Positions 1 through 7,688 of a stretch of DNA of 33,449 bases are shown one piece after another (position 1 is the first letter of the stretch; each line of letters begins with the position of its first letter). The stretch comes from Gammaproteobacteria bacterium (GTDB lineage: Bacteria; Pseudomonadota; Gammaproteobacteria; Pseudomonadales; Azotimanducaceae). The notes beneath the pieces are model-generated. The model saw nothing but the letters and a program-made list of their open reading frames with translations, had not been told where the DNA came from and did no database searches. The position numbers and the translations under genes were made by a program. Where the stretch lies: assembly GCA_009842245.1 (NCBI GenBank), contig VYFT01000016.1:1-33449 (forward strand). Direction: 5' to 3'.

Positions 1-65
1 ATAGCCATAAAAGTAGATAAATGTATATGTTAAAACGTAAATTAACGTAAAAATTATACGAACAG

Positions 66-668
66 ATGATATTTTCAAATTCTTCAAAATTTAGAGTCTA
101 TATAGGCTTTGTGCTCAAATTTTGTGTCGTTCTAACTGGAGTTCTCTGGCTCGCGTCCTGCCAAATTTTTTCAAAATCGGAACTCGCCATCGACGAGGAG
201 AATACGAAGACGTATCAAGGTCGAATTGTGTTCAAGAGTCCAGACCAATCATTTGTAACAATTTTTCGTTGGGTGGGGTCGGACTCGGTTTTTGAATTAA
301 CCCTGCGTGACCGACTCGCTCTGGGCGGCGTGCGCCTCCAAGGTACTGACAATCAAGTTACAATCGAGTATTCCAACGGGCAAAAGGAAGAAGACGTGAA
401 TCTCGATGATTGGATCGAAGAGAACCTTGGACTCGCCCTCCCCTTCAAAGAATTGTGGAAGTGCTTTTCGTTGGAGTGTAAACTCATTGACGATGCGGAC
501 ACAAAAGAATTCGATCAGTACGGAAGACTAGAAGCATTTTCCAGTGAACAATGGGCTTTTTTATTCTCGTACGAAGATTCCGATAAGGACTCCACGAATC
601 TTAAGAAACTAGAAATGCGCAAAGACGACATAGAAATTAGAATTTTCTTTACCAAGTTCGAGAACTAG
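66..668 (+). CDS. lolB: Outer-membrane lipoprotein LolB
   Basis: LolB receives lipoproteins from the periplasmic carrier LolA and inserts them into the inner leaflet of the outer membrane. The 200-residue product starts with a hydrophobic stretch ending in a lipobox, LASC, with Cys32 as the expected lipidated residue. The mature part fits the LolB half-barrel: a 'FRW...FELTLRDRLALGGVRLQG' region and a later 'DWIEENLGLALPFKELWKCF' region match the family's usual order. Length is normal for LolB (about 200 residues). Its place just upstream of tRNA-Gln and rplY fits the gammaproteobacterial lolB neighbourhood, although ispE and prs, often found between these genes, are absent. ATG at 66 has only a weak ribosome binding site. 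The assignment rests on motif and context; sequence identity to E. coli LolB is low. Confidence 0.82.
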   Translation: MIFSNSSKFRVYIGFVLKFCVVLTGVLWLASCQIFSKSELAIDEENTKTYQGRIVFKSPDQSFVTIFRWVGSDSVFELTLRDRLALGGVRLQGTDNQVTIEYSNGQKEEDVNLDDWIEENLGLALPFKELWKCFSLECKLIDDADTKEFDQYGRLEAFSSEQWAFLFSYEDSDKDSTNLKKLEMRKDDIEIRIFFTKFEN

Positions 669-702
669 TTGCCTGTTCTTTCAATCTGTTCTCCAGGCAA
701 AC
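669..702. other. Inverted repeat downstream of lolB
   Basis: The arms TTGCCTG (669-675) and CAGGCAA (694-700) are perfectly complementary over 7 bp. They extend to 9 bp if one bulged A is allowed. The loop is 18 bases. It lies directly after the lolB stop, where a transcript end would be expected, but no T-run follows on either strand, so it is not called a standard terminator. Confidence 0.35.
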
Positions 703-738
703 TTGCAAACGAAAGAAATAACGACTAGGAATTTTTCA

Positions 739-766
739 TTGACTGCGTATACTGCCTAAATAAAAT
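739..766 (+). promoter_or_regulatory. Sigma-70 promoter of tRNA-Gln
   Basis: A -35 box TTGACT (739-744) and a -10 box TAAAAT (761-766) are separated by 16 bases. The following bases (CCGTGC) are GC-rich, as in the discriminators of stringently controlled tRNA promoters. Transcription would begin about 5 bases upstream of the mature tRNA and could continue into rplY. Confidence 0.65.
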
Positions 767-778
767 TCCGTGCTCTCT

Positions 779-853
779 TGGGGTGTGGCCAAGCGGTAAG
801 GCAACGGGCTTTGAACCCGTCATTCGCAGGTTCGAATCCTGCCACCCCAGCCA
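779..853 (+). tRNA. glnU: tRNA-Gln(UUG)
   Basis: A full cloverleaf can be folded. The acceptor stem TGGGGTG (779-785) pairs with CACCCCA (843-849), followed by discriminator G and an encoded CCA (851-853). The anticodon stem ACGGG/CCCGT encloses loop CTTTGAA with anticodon TTG. The T-arm is GCAGG-TTCGAAT-CCTGC. The U1-A72 first pair is a known GlnRS recognition feature. The gene lies between lolB and rplY; in relatives a tRNA-Gln is also common at this locus. The number of Gln isoacceptor genes in the genome is not known from this window. Confidence 0.97.
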
Positions 854-889
854 TTTAAAACATATTTCGATCTAAAACGAGACCTAAAC

Positions 890-1564
890 ATGTCAGAAGC
901 ACTTAGCTTTAAAGTTGAAACTAGAAAGGTTCTAGGTAAAGGGCACGCACGTCGATTACGGCGTCAAGACGATAAAGTGCCCGGAGTCGTTTATGGTGGC
1001 GATAAGCCGACTGTTTACTTTTCTATTGACTATCGGCATGTCGCAAAAGCGCTTCAGGCCGAAGCTTTCTACTCCCAAGTACTAGAGCTCGTGATCGCGA
1101 GAAAGAAAGAGCGAGTCGTCCTACGAGAACTTCAACGCCACCCTGCGTCGGATAAAGTTTTGCACATTGACTTTCTGCGAATCAGTGAAGACCGTGTAAT
1201 TAACATTTCCGTGCCCATACATTTCCTCAATGAGGATAAGTGTCCCGGTGTCCGGTTACAGAGTGGGGTAATTTCTAAAAATCTCACCGAAGTGGAAGTC
1301 AGTTGTTTGCCAAAACATCTACCCGAATTCATTCCAATCGACCTTGAACACGTCGAGTTGGGTACAACCATCCACTTGACCGATCTGGAATTACCTGAAG
1401 GAGTATCGTTTGTCTCCCTTACGCACGGAGACGAACACGATGTCCTCGTCGTTTCAGTTCACCTGCCAAGAGGTGGTGCTGTCGAAGAGGAAGAAGTCGA
1501 GGAAGAGGAAGAGGAAGATATCGGTGAGGAGGAAGAACCTACTCCTGACGAAGATGAATCATGA
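890..1564 (+). CDS. rplY: 50S ribosomal protein L25 (Ctc/TL5 form)
   Basis: L25 binds 5S rRNA in the large subunit. The 224-residue product is the long, two-domain Ctc/TL5 form. Residues 1 to about 95 are the 5S-binding barrel ('VETRKVLGKGHARRLRR...VPGVVYGG', then 'LHIDFLRIS'). The rest is the TL5 C-terminal domain ('PIHFLNEDKCPGVRLQSGVI', 'VEVSCLPKHLPEFIPIDLEHVELG'). The last 27 or so residues form a very acidic, mostly Glu/Asp tail, seen in many long L25 proteins. The gene begins 36 bases after the tRNA-Gln CCA end and is probably read from the same promoter. Its stop is 9 bases before the putative pth start, which suggests an operon. The short E. coli L25 lacks the second domain. Confidence 0.95.
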   Translation: MSEALSFKVETRKVLGKGHARRLRRQDDKVPGVVYGGDKPTVYFSIDYRHVAKALQAEAFYSQVLELVIARKKERVVLRELQRHPASDKVLHIDFLRISEDRVINISVPIHFLNEDKCPGVRLQSGVISKNLTEVEVSCLPKHLPEFIPIDLEHVELGTTIHLTDLELPEGVSFVSLTHGDEHDVLVVSVHLPRGGAVEEEEVEEEEEEDIGEEEEPTPDEDES

Positions 1565-1573
1565 GTTAGTTGA

Positions 1574-2230
1574 GTGTTGTCGATTTTTGACAAGCTAAGA
1601 GAATGGCGTCTTTCATCTAAAGAACAACAGTCAACACAATCGACACCCTCACTCAAACTCATAGTTGGACTGGGTAATCCGGGATCACAGTATTCAAACA
1701 CGCGTCACAACGCTGGCGAACGTTGGGTTCGAGCACTAGCAGCGGAGTACTCGATTCCACTAAAGAATGAGGGACGATTCAAGGGTGCGATCGGTCACGG
1801 GAAGATTCAAAACCGCGACATTCGCCTATTGATTCCCACAACGTTCATGAATCTCTCTGGACAAAGTGTTTCGCCACTCCTTCGCTACTATAAGATCCAA
1901 CATACGAAAATGAAGCTCGTGCAAGATTAAGTAGCTTTTCCAACAGGTGTATCGAAGTTGAAGGTTGGCGGAGGTCTAAACGGACACCGCGGTCTGGAGA
2001 GTATTGTTCAAGCACTCGGTGGAAACAAAGACTTCGTACGATTGCGAGTTGGAGTGGGACATCCAGGTGACTCTCGTTCTTTATCAGCTTATTTGACTAA
2101 ACATGAAATGCCACAAGAGGAACAAAGACTCGCCGCATCTTCTGCAACCATTGAAACCGACGCTTTTGAAGCTCTGCTTGACGGCGAAATGCAACGCGCG
2201 ATGGGACTGTTCCACTCGAGTAGAACCTAA
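1574..2230 (+). pseudogene. pth: Peptidyl-tRNA hydrolase interrupted by an in-frame stop
   Basis: Pth frees peptides from peptidyl-tRNA that has dropped off ribosomes and is normally essential. Both halves lie in one frame: 'LIVGLGNPG', the catalytic-His segment 'TRHNAG' and 'FMNLSG' before, then 'GVSKLKVGGG' and 'LRVGVGHPGD' after. Codon 119 is TAA (1928-1930), exactly where Glu of the 'HDELDLP' motif is expected, just after the conserved Asp (codon 118). One G-to-T change would explain it. Read through, the product would be 218 residues, about 25 longer than E. coli Pth at the N terminus. The Asn equivalent to E. coli Asn114 reads as Arg ('GHRG' for 'GHNG'), a second departure at a tRNA-binding position. 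The start may be GTG 1574 or a nearby TTG. TTG 1958 could restart the second half, but that piece lacks the catalytic His. Sequencing error, a real nonsense mutation and readthrough remain possible. Confidence 0.85.
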
Positions 2231-2263
2231 CCCAGTTCCCTCTTAGTTGCTAATAATCAGCTG

Positions 2264-3352
2264 ATGGGCTTTGCTTGTGGTATTGTCGGACTTCCGAACG
2301 TAGGAAAGTCCACACTCTTCAACGCTCTCACAAACGCAGGTGCGAACGTGCAAAACTTTCCTTTTTGTACGATTGATGCCAATGTTGGTGTTGTACCGGT
2401 GCCGGACCCTAGACTGTACGAACTCAGCGCGCTGGTTCAACCTAATCGCACCACGCCAACATCTATGACGTTTGTAGATATAGCAGGATTGATACAGGGT
2501 GCTTCTCAGGGTGAAGGTCTAGGTAATAAATTTCTGGCACACATTCGAGAAGTCGATGCAATCGCTCATCTAGTTCGTTGCTTCGAAGACGAGAATGTCG
2601 TCCATGTGTCTGGTTCTGTGAACCCAAAACGCGATATTGAAATCATCAATACTGAACTCATTCTTGCAGATTTAGAAACCATAGGACGAGCCCAGCAAAA
2701 ATTTATGAAGCTTGCCAAAACTGGGGACAAAGAAGCAAGATCCAGAGTCGAACTTCTTCAATGGCTCAGTGAAAAATTGAATCACGGCGAGGTACTGCGC
2801 TCCATGCAACTTGAAGCAGCGTACGACGAGGTGCTACAGTCCATTCCCCTATTGACGTCCAAGCCTATTCTGTATGTGGCGAATGTGGCGGAACAATCAT
2901 CAGACAGCAATTTAGTCGATGAAGTTCGAGATATTGCCGCACAAGAAAATGCAATGTGCGTCGTAATCTGCAGCCTTCTCGAGGAAGAACTACAAGCACT
3001 CTCACAAGCTGAACGTACGGAGTACTTGAGCGAACTTGGGATTGATGAAGTTGGTTTGGATAAAGTCGTCCGAGCAGGCTACGCGCTGCTACATCTACAC
3101 CATTTCTTTACAACTAACGACAACGAAGTACGAGCGTGGACTATACCTATCGGAACCACTGCAATTAAAGCTGCGGGTAAGATTCACTCGGACTTTGAAC
3201 GTGGATTCATTCGTGCAGAAGTCATTTCCCACACAGACTTTGTTCAGTCAAACGGCGAACAAGGTGCGAAGGCCTTGGGCAAAATGCGTTTAGAGGGTAA
3301 GGATTACGTCGTAGCTGACGGCGACGTAATTTACTTTCGCTTCAATGTCTAG
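2264..3352 (+). CDS. ychF: Redox-regulated ATPase YchF (Obg-like OLA1 family)
   Basis: YchF is a ribosome-associated P-loop protein that hydrolyses ATP rather than GTP. At 362 residues it has the standard length. The P-loop 'GLPNVGKST' is at residues 9-17. The switch II region 'DIAGLIQGASQGEGLGNKFL' carries the YchF-specific pattern. The 'YVANVAE' motif takes the place of the GTPase NKxD box and explains the nucleotide preference in this family. The helical middle (about 120-200) and the C-terminal TGS domain ('RAWTIPIGTTAIKAAGKIHSDFERGFIRAEV') are intact. It follows pth by 33 bases, the usual order in gammaproteobacteria. It meets the DUF1801 gene tail to tail with an 18-base gap. Confidence 0.97.
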   Translation: MGFACGIVGLPNVGKSTLFNALTNAGANVQNFPFCTIDANVGVVPVPDPRLYELSALVQPNRTTPTSMTFVDIAGLIQGASQGEGLGNKFLAHIREVDAIAHLVRCFEDENVVHVSGSVNPKRDIEIINTELILADLETIGRAQQKFMKLAKTGDKEARSRVELLQWLSEKLNHGEVLRSMQLEAAYDEVLQSIPLLTSKPILYVANVAEQSSDSNLVDEVRDIAAQENAMCVVICSLLEEELQALSQAERTEYLSELGIDEVGLDKVVRAGYALLHLHHFFTTNDNEVRAWTIPIGTTAIKAAGKIHSDFERGFIRAEVISHTDFVQSNGEQGAKALGKMRLEGKDYVVADGDVIYFRFNV

Positions 3353-3368
3353 AAGTGCGTGCGAACAA

Positions 3369-3383
3369 GACTAGTCGCTAGTC
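3369..3383. other. Short stem-loop at convergent gene ends
   Basis: GACTAG (3369-3374) and CTAGTC (3378-3383) form a 6-bp stem with a TCG loop. It spans the stop codon of the minus-strand DUF1801 gene and lies just after ychF. The position suits a shared transcript end, but there is no T-run. Confidence 0.25.
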
Positions 3384-3814
3384 AGACTTGGTTCAAACGT
3401 ATCGTATTTCGTTTTCATGTAAGCGACCGACTCCTTAATGAGTTCGTAGAGTACGGCCCGGTCGACGTCCTCAAGTTTGTTGAGATACAAACATGACCGT
3501 CCTGTCTTGTACTTACCCAACTTGTTCATGAGGTGTTCGAAGTCTGAAAAACCTGGCATGATATACACGGTCACATTGCGAGCCCGAGGCGAAACGCTAA
3601 CTAAAGCCCACTCTCCTTGTCGCCCACTACGGTAGTGATACCGGTATGCACCGAAGCCAATGATACTACTTCCCCACATCATCGGTGGTGAGCCTGTGAC
3701 TTCCGCCATCATATCCATGATTTCCTGGGTATCCAGACGTTTCTTGTCATCGGTGATGCTTGCTAGAAAGTCATCGACGCTAGCATCGTTAGGTAAAGTT
3801 TTGTTTTCGTTCAT
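3371..3814 (-). CDS. DUF1801 domain protein (YdhG/YdeI-like)
   Basis: The 147-residue product fits the DUF1801 family of small soluble proteins whose function is not established. Matching segments are 'VDDFLASITDDKKRLDTQEIMDMMAEVTGSPPMMWGSSIIGFGAYRY', followed by 'SPRARNVTVYIM' and 'LGKYKTGRSCLYLNKLEDVD', in the usual order. I place the start at ATG 3814 because a strong Shine-Dalgarno sequence (GGAAAGGAA) precedes it by about 7 bases. The frame stays open further upstream, but that stretch lies inside the DoxX gene and has no matching signal. The gene overlaps the end of the DoxX gene by 26 bases, so the two are probably translated from one transcript. Confidence 0.82.
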   Translation of the reverse strand: MNENKTLPNDASVDDFLASITDDKKRLDTQEIMDMMAEVTGSPPMMWGSSIIGFGAYRYHYRSGRQGEWALVSVSPRARNVTVYIMPGFSDFEHLMNKLGKYKTGRSCLYLNKLEDVDRAVLYELIKESVAYMKTKYDTFEPSLTSD

Positions 3815-4427
3815 CGTCAGTTCCTTTCCATCGTTTAAGTCCCTTAGAAAGCCAATAATCGACACTAACGTATCGTCCGCCGCCAAAGCAAAACAGCACT
3901 AGCAACATAACGAAATAAGTAATCGCCAGTTTCATTCCATTCGTCAACATTGTGATACGACCAAAACTAGTGAGCTCTCGATAATTCCCGTGTTCTCTGA
4001 CAATATCAATAATCTCGTCTCTCTTTTTGTCTGCTTCGATTACGCGTTCACCTGCGAGCCACGAAGATGCGTCAGATGTGATCAGCCAACCATTATCCCC
4101 ATGCACTAGAAACGCTGCTACCAACATGGTTACCATCAATGGTATCGCCACCAATCGGGTGAACCATCCCAAGAGTAGCAGTATAGCACCGACAAATTCT
4201 GACAAACCCGCGAGAACGACCATCAGCACCGGAAACGGTAGATCTAAACTATTGCCAAACCAATTCACCGTACTCTCAAACGCCGCAAACTTTTTCCAAC
4301 CAGCCTGCAACATGATTGGGAATAAATAAATACGTAGTGCGAGGAGTGGAAGACCGGAAATGTGATTCAGTGTTCCTAAAAACCAACTGTACCCTTTTTC
4401 GAATGCGGAAATGACCTTTCGTACCAA
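3789..4427 (-). CDS. DoxX family membrane protein
   Basis: The 212-residue protein has four likely transmembrane segments, and its first half is typical of DoxX ('LALRIYLFPIMLQAGWKKFAAF', 'AGLSEFVGAILLLLGWFTRLVAIPLMVTMLVAAFLVHG'). A longer soluble stretch with 'ADKKRDEIIDIVREHGN' separates transmembrane segments three and four. DoxX proteins include the small quinol-oxidase subunit of some archaea and many bacterial members of unclear function, so no reaction is claimed. The start is TTG 4427, preceded by a strong GAGGAG site at a workable distance. It is the first gene of a pair with the DUF1801 gene. Confidence 0.85.
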   Translation of the reverse strand: MVRKVISAFEKGYSWFLGTLNHISGLPLLALRIYLFPIMLQAGWKKFAAFESTVNWFGNSLDLPFPVLMVVLAGLSEFVGAILLLLGWFTRLVAIPLMVTMLVAAFLVHGDNGWLITSDASSWLAGERVIEADKKRDEIIDIVREHGNYRELTSFGRITMLTNGMKLAITYFVMLLVLFCFGGGRYVSVDYWLSKGLKRWKGTDDERKQNFT

Positions 4428-4491
4428 CGCTATCTTCTCCTCAAGTGCTTAACCACGGTCCCGACCCGTTGCATTGTAATGGCTGTGAAAG

Positions 4492-7400
4492 TTAGCTCTT
4501 CTCCGGAACGAGCTCTTGCTTCCTTGGAACGAGTCTTGTAACCAATTGAGTTAAATCGTTTTTAATTACTACTAAAGCTGGTACTAAAAACAGGATGACA
4601 AAACTCGCGAAAACAATACCCGTAGCTAGGGAAACCGCCATTGGAACTAAAAAACGCGCTTGGATACTGGTCTCAAACAACATAGGTGTAAGTCCTAACG
4701 CCGTCGTGACGGTGGTGAGAAAAATTGCCCGGAAACGTAAGCGCGCAGCTTCTACAATCGCATCTAATACGGAGAGTTCCGGATCCTCAAGCCTCAAACG
4801 TCGATATCGATCGATCAAAACTAGGGAGTCATTTACTACTACGCCACTCAATGCAACCATCCCGAACATTGAAATCATTGATACGTCAAAGCCAAGTAAG
4901 TAGTGCCCAATAACTGCTCCAGCTGCACCAAACGGGACCCCACTTAACACTACGATTGGCATAGCATAGCTACGCATCAAACCAGCAATCATTGTGTAAA
5001 TTACGATTAAAGCTACTATCGCCAGAGCTTGCAATGATGCGAAATCTTCAGTTTGATCACGACTAAAGCCCGCGGTATTTATTTCCAGCTTCGGATAACG
5101 ACTCTTTAGTTCGGGTAAAACTTCTCTACCTACAGTTTTCGCAGCATCACCAGTGGACATGTACTGTCGATCAACTTCGGCTGAAATCGTTGCAACTCGT
5201 ACACCGTCGATGCGATCAATCGCGGAAAAGCTTCGACTTTCGGAAACTTGTGCAACCGTGGTTAACGGCAACTCTGTCCCGTCCGATAATCGAATTCTTG
5301 CACTGAAGAAATCGCTAGTGCTTCGTCGTGCCTCCCGAGGGTACCGTAGCATCACTTTAATTTCATCGCGACCTCTCTGAATCCGTTGAATTTCTTCTCC
5401 AAAAAAGCTCTGTCGTAGCTGTCGCGCGATATCAGCTTGTGTCAGTCCCGCGGCGATGCCAGCCTCGGTCAAGGAGATATCAAACTGTCGCTTACCATCG
5501 CTGAGTGAATCTCTAATCTCGGTAATCATTGGAAATTCAGCTAGCGAAGCGTTCATTTCTTCGACTGCAAGTCTTAGTCGATCATCGTCTTCGTGAATCA
5601 GTTCATACTGCAACGTCACTGATTCGGCGAGCCGATCCGACACGTAGTTCACTGACTCCGCTCCTGGAATCGGTCCTACAGTGCGACGAATTCGACGGGT
5701 AAGTTCTTCCCCGCTTATGGTTCGAAGTGGTTCGTTGTTTAGTTGCAAGCTAATACTAGCGATATTTCTGGCGAAATTCATGCTTGCCGCGCCTCCGGGT
5801 CCGTCTCCTTCGGTAACCCGAGCACCTGCTGTCATCGTAACCGCACGTATCGCGGTACCGCCCACCGAATCATTGACTTCATGGACCGCATCTTCGATTC
5901 GGCGAATTGCGCTCTCGGTGACATCAAAGGGGGTACCAACTGGGAAATCTACGTGAATCTCAATCTGGTCGGTTTCAATCTGAGGGAAGAACTCTATTCT
6001 TACGGCACCGTTCATAATTAACGCCATTGCCACTCCAAGAAACCCAATGCCCCATACCAAGGACATGTACCTATGACGGACAACCAGACGAACTGCAGCA
6101 GTAATGATGTTGTCACGGAACCACTGAATCTTGTTTGATACGAAGTCTTGGATATTGTCGAGCGGATGTGCACTCCATCGACCTGTGTGCGATAAATGCG
6201 CGGGCAAGATGAAAAAGACTTCGACCAATGAAATCGCCAGCACGGTGATCACTACTATTGGTAATACACTCAGTATTTGACCAAACGTCCCGGTTAGAAA
6301 CATGAGCGGTGCAAAAGCCGCCATTGTGGTTAATACACCAACAAAAACTGGAGAAAAGACACCTTTGACACCGGCAATCGCGGCCTGGCTTCCGCGCAAG
6401 CCCTTTTGTTGTTCACTACCTATGTTTTCACCGACCACAATAGCGTCGTCTACGACTATTCCTAGCACGATGATGAGCGCGAACATTGAGATCATGTTCA
6501 AAGTCACGCCGAAAAAGTCTAGGAACAAAAACGCTCCGAAGAATGAGATTGGAATTCCCATGGCAACCCAAAAGGCCAGTCGTAAATCCAACATGAGCAC
6601 CAAGAATGTGAACATGAGCGCAAACCCTAATGCACCATTGCGAAGCAACAAGCCAAGACGCTCGCGCAGATAGTCACTCTCGTTCGACCATATCTCCACC
6701 GTCACATCGGTTGGAACGACATAGGTTTTTAAGAATTCCAATACTTCGTTAGATATGTCGAGAACGTTTTGATCTTCTGACTTCTGTATTCGAATCAATG
6801 CCGCGCGTTGACCGTTCGATTCGATTTCCAACTCATCGTCGGTGTATCCATCCGTTATGGTTGCGACGTCACCGAGAGATACGACAGCACCACCCGGAAG
6901 CGTGCGAATAACGATATCCTCATATTCCTTACCGCTATTTCGCTTTTGATCTGTACGTAAAAGTAAATCACCAGACACTGATCGTATTTCACCCGATGAC
7001 AAATTTAATGATGATTGGCGAATCGCTCGCGCCAACTCGTCGAAGGTGAGTCCGTAGGTCCGTAACGCGGTTTCGCTCACTTCAATAGAAATCTCGTAGT
7101 TCCTAATGCCTTCAACTTCGACATGTGAAACCGAGGGTAAATCGCGTAGTGCTTCCTCAAGCTCATGCGTCGCAAAATCTAAGTATGCTTCATCTCCTTG
7201 AGTCGTCGCAAGCAACGTCATCACAGGCTGCAACGGTTCAAATACGACGACTTCAGGCTCTTCGGCGTCAGCAGGTGGAAAGTCTGCGAGTAAATCGATT
7301 GCCGCCTGCACGTCGTCGCGGATAGTCTGAGAGTCTGTAAATTCCTTTAACTCGACGGTTATAAGACCGTACCCCTCGGAAGCTCTACTCACGACGCGTT

Positions 7401-7686
7401 TTACACCGTCGATGCTCCGAACAGCCTCGTCAACTCGTTGGGTAATACTCTCTGCAACTTCAGCAGGAGTCGCACCTGGATAGGGGACCGACACATTGAT
7501 CAGACCAGGATCTAGACTAGGAAACAACTCGGTGTTTAACTGACGAGCGATCATCGCACCTCCGATGATCAGCAATAGCATTAAGAGGTTTGCAGCTACC
7601 GGGTTATTTGCGAAAAAAGCAACAATAGACAACCGTTGAGGGGTCCATCCTCTGGGTTCATCGGTCGGGCTAGAAACTTCGGTCAT
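4492..7686 (-). CDS. RND efflux permease, HAE1-like (AcrB/MexB superfamily)
   Basis: This is an inner-membrane proton/substrate antiporter of 1064 residues, the usual length. It shows the family's twofold architecture: TM1 with 'NNPVAANLLMLLLIIGG', a large periplasmic loop, TM2-7, a second large loop and TM8-12. In TM4, 'LGIVVDDAIVVGENI' (about residue 415) carries the two Asp residues of the AcrB proton relay. The second half carries the matching 'MVALSGVVVNDSLVLIDRYR', which lacks an Asp pair, as is common in this half. Its start lies 2 bases after the adaptor gene's stop, so the two form an operon. There is no adjacent outer-membrane channel gene. Substrate cannot be told from sequence; this subgroup is often annotated simply as a hydrophobe/amphiphile exporter. 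Confidence 0.93.
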   Translation of the reverse strand: MTEVSSPTDEPRGWTPQRLSIVAFFANNPVAANLLMLLLIIGGAMIARQLNTELFPSLDPGLINVSVPYPGATPAEVAESITQRVDEAVRSIDGVKRVVSRASEGYGLITVELKEFTDSQTIRDDVQAAIDLLADFPPADAEEPEVVVFEPLQPVMTLLATTQGDEAYLDFATHELEEALRDLPSVSHVEVEGIRNYEISIEVSETALRTYGLTFDELARAIRQSSLNLSSGEIRSVSGDLLLRTDQKRNSGKEYEDIVIRTLPGGAVVSLGDVATITDGYTDDELEIESNGQRAALIRIQKSEDQNVLDISNEVLEFLKTYVVPTDVTVEIWSNESDYLRERLGLLLRNGALGFALMFTFLVLMLDLRLAFWVAMGIPISFFGAFLFLDFFGVTLNMISMFALIIVLGIVVDDAIVVGENIGSEQQKGLRGSQAAIAGVKGVFSPVFVGVLTTMAAFAPLMFLTGTFGQILSVLPIVVITVLAISLVEVFFILPAHLSHTGRWSAHPLDNIQDFVSNKIQWFRDNIITAAVRLVVRHRYMSLVWGIGFLGVAMALIMNGAVRIEFFPQIETDQIEIHVDFPVGTPFDVTESAIRRIEDAVHEVNDSVGGTAIRAVTMTAGARVTEGDGPGGAASMNFARNIASISLQLNNEPLRTISGEELTRRIRRTVGPIPGAESVNYVSDRLAESVTLQYELIHEDDDRLRLAVEEMNASLAEFPMITEIRDSLSDGKRQFDISLTEAGIAAGLTQADIARQLRQSFFGEEIQRIQRGRDEIKVMLRYPREARRSTSDFFSARIRLSDGTELPLTTVAQVSESRSFSAIDRIDGVRVATISAEVDRQYMSTGDAAKTVGREVLPELKSRYPKLEINTAGFSRDQTEDFASLQALAIVALIVIYTMIAGLMRSYAMPIVVLSGVPFGAAGAVIGHYLLGFDVSMISMFGMVALSGVVVNDSLVLIDRYRRLRLEDPELSVLDAIVEAARLRFRAIFLTTVTTALGLTPMLFETSIQARFLVPMAVSLATGIVFASFVILFLVPALVVIKNDLTQLVTRLVPRKQELVPEKS

Positions 7687-7688
7687 GT

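Noticed and set aside
669..702. Intrinsic terminator after lolB
   Set aside because: The inverted repeat is real but has an 18-base loop and no T-run, so a rho-independent terminator is not supported.
1459..1701. Ser-rich frame on the minus strand opposite the rplY tail
   Set aside because: It arises from the GAA/GAG runs of the acidic L25 tail read backwards.
1928..1930. Alternative genetic code in which TAA is sense
   Set aside because: TAA ends pth, ppk and the small gene at 14988 at expected lengths, so it works as a normal stop.
3815..3886. Longer N terminus for the DUF1801 protein
   Set aside because: This stretch lies within the DoxX gene and lacks its own ribosome site, whereas ATG 3814 has a strong one.
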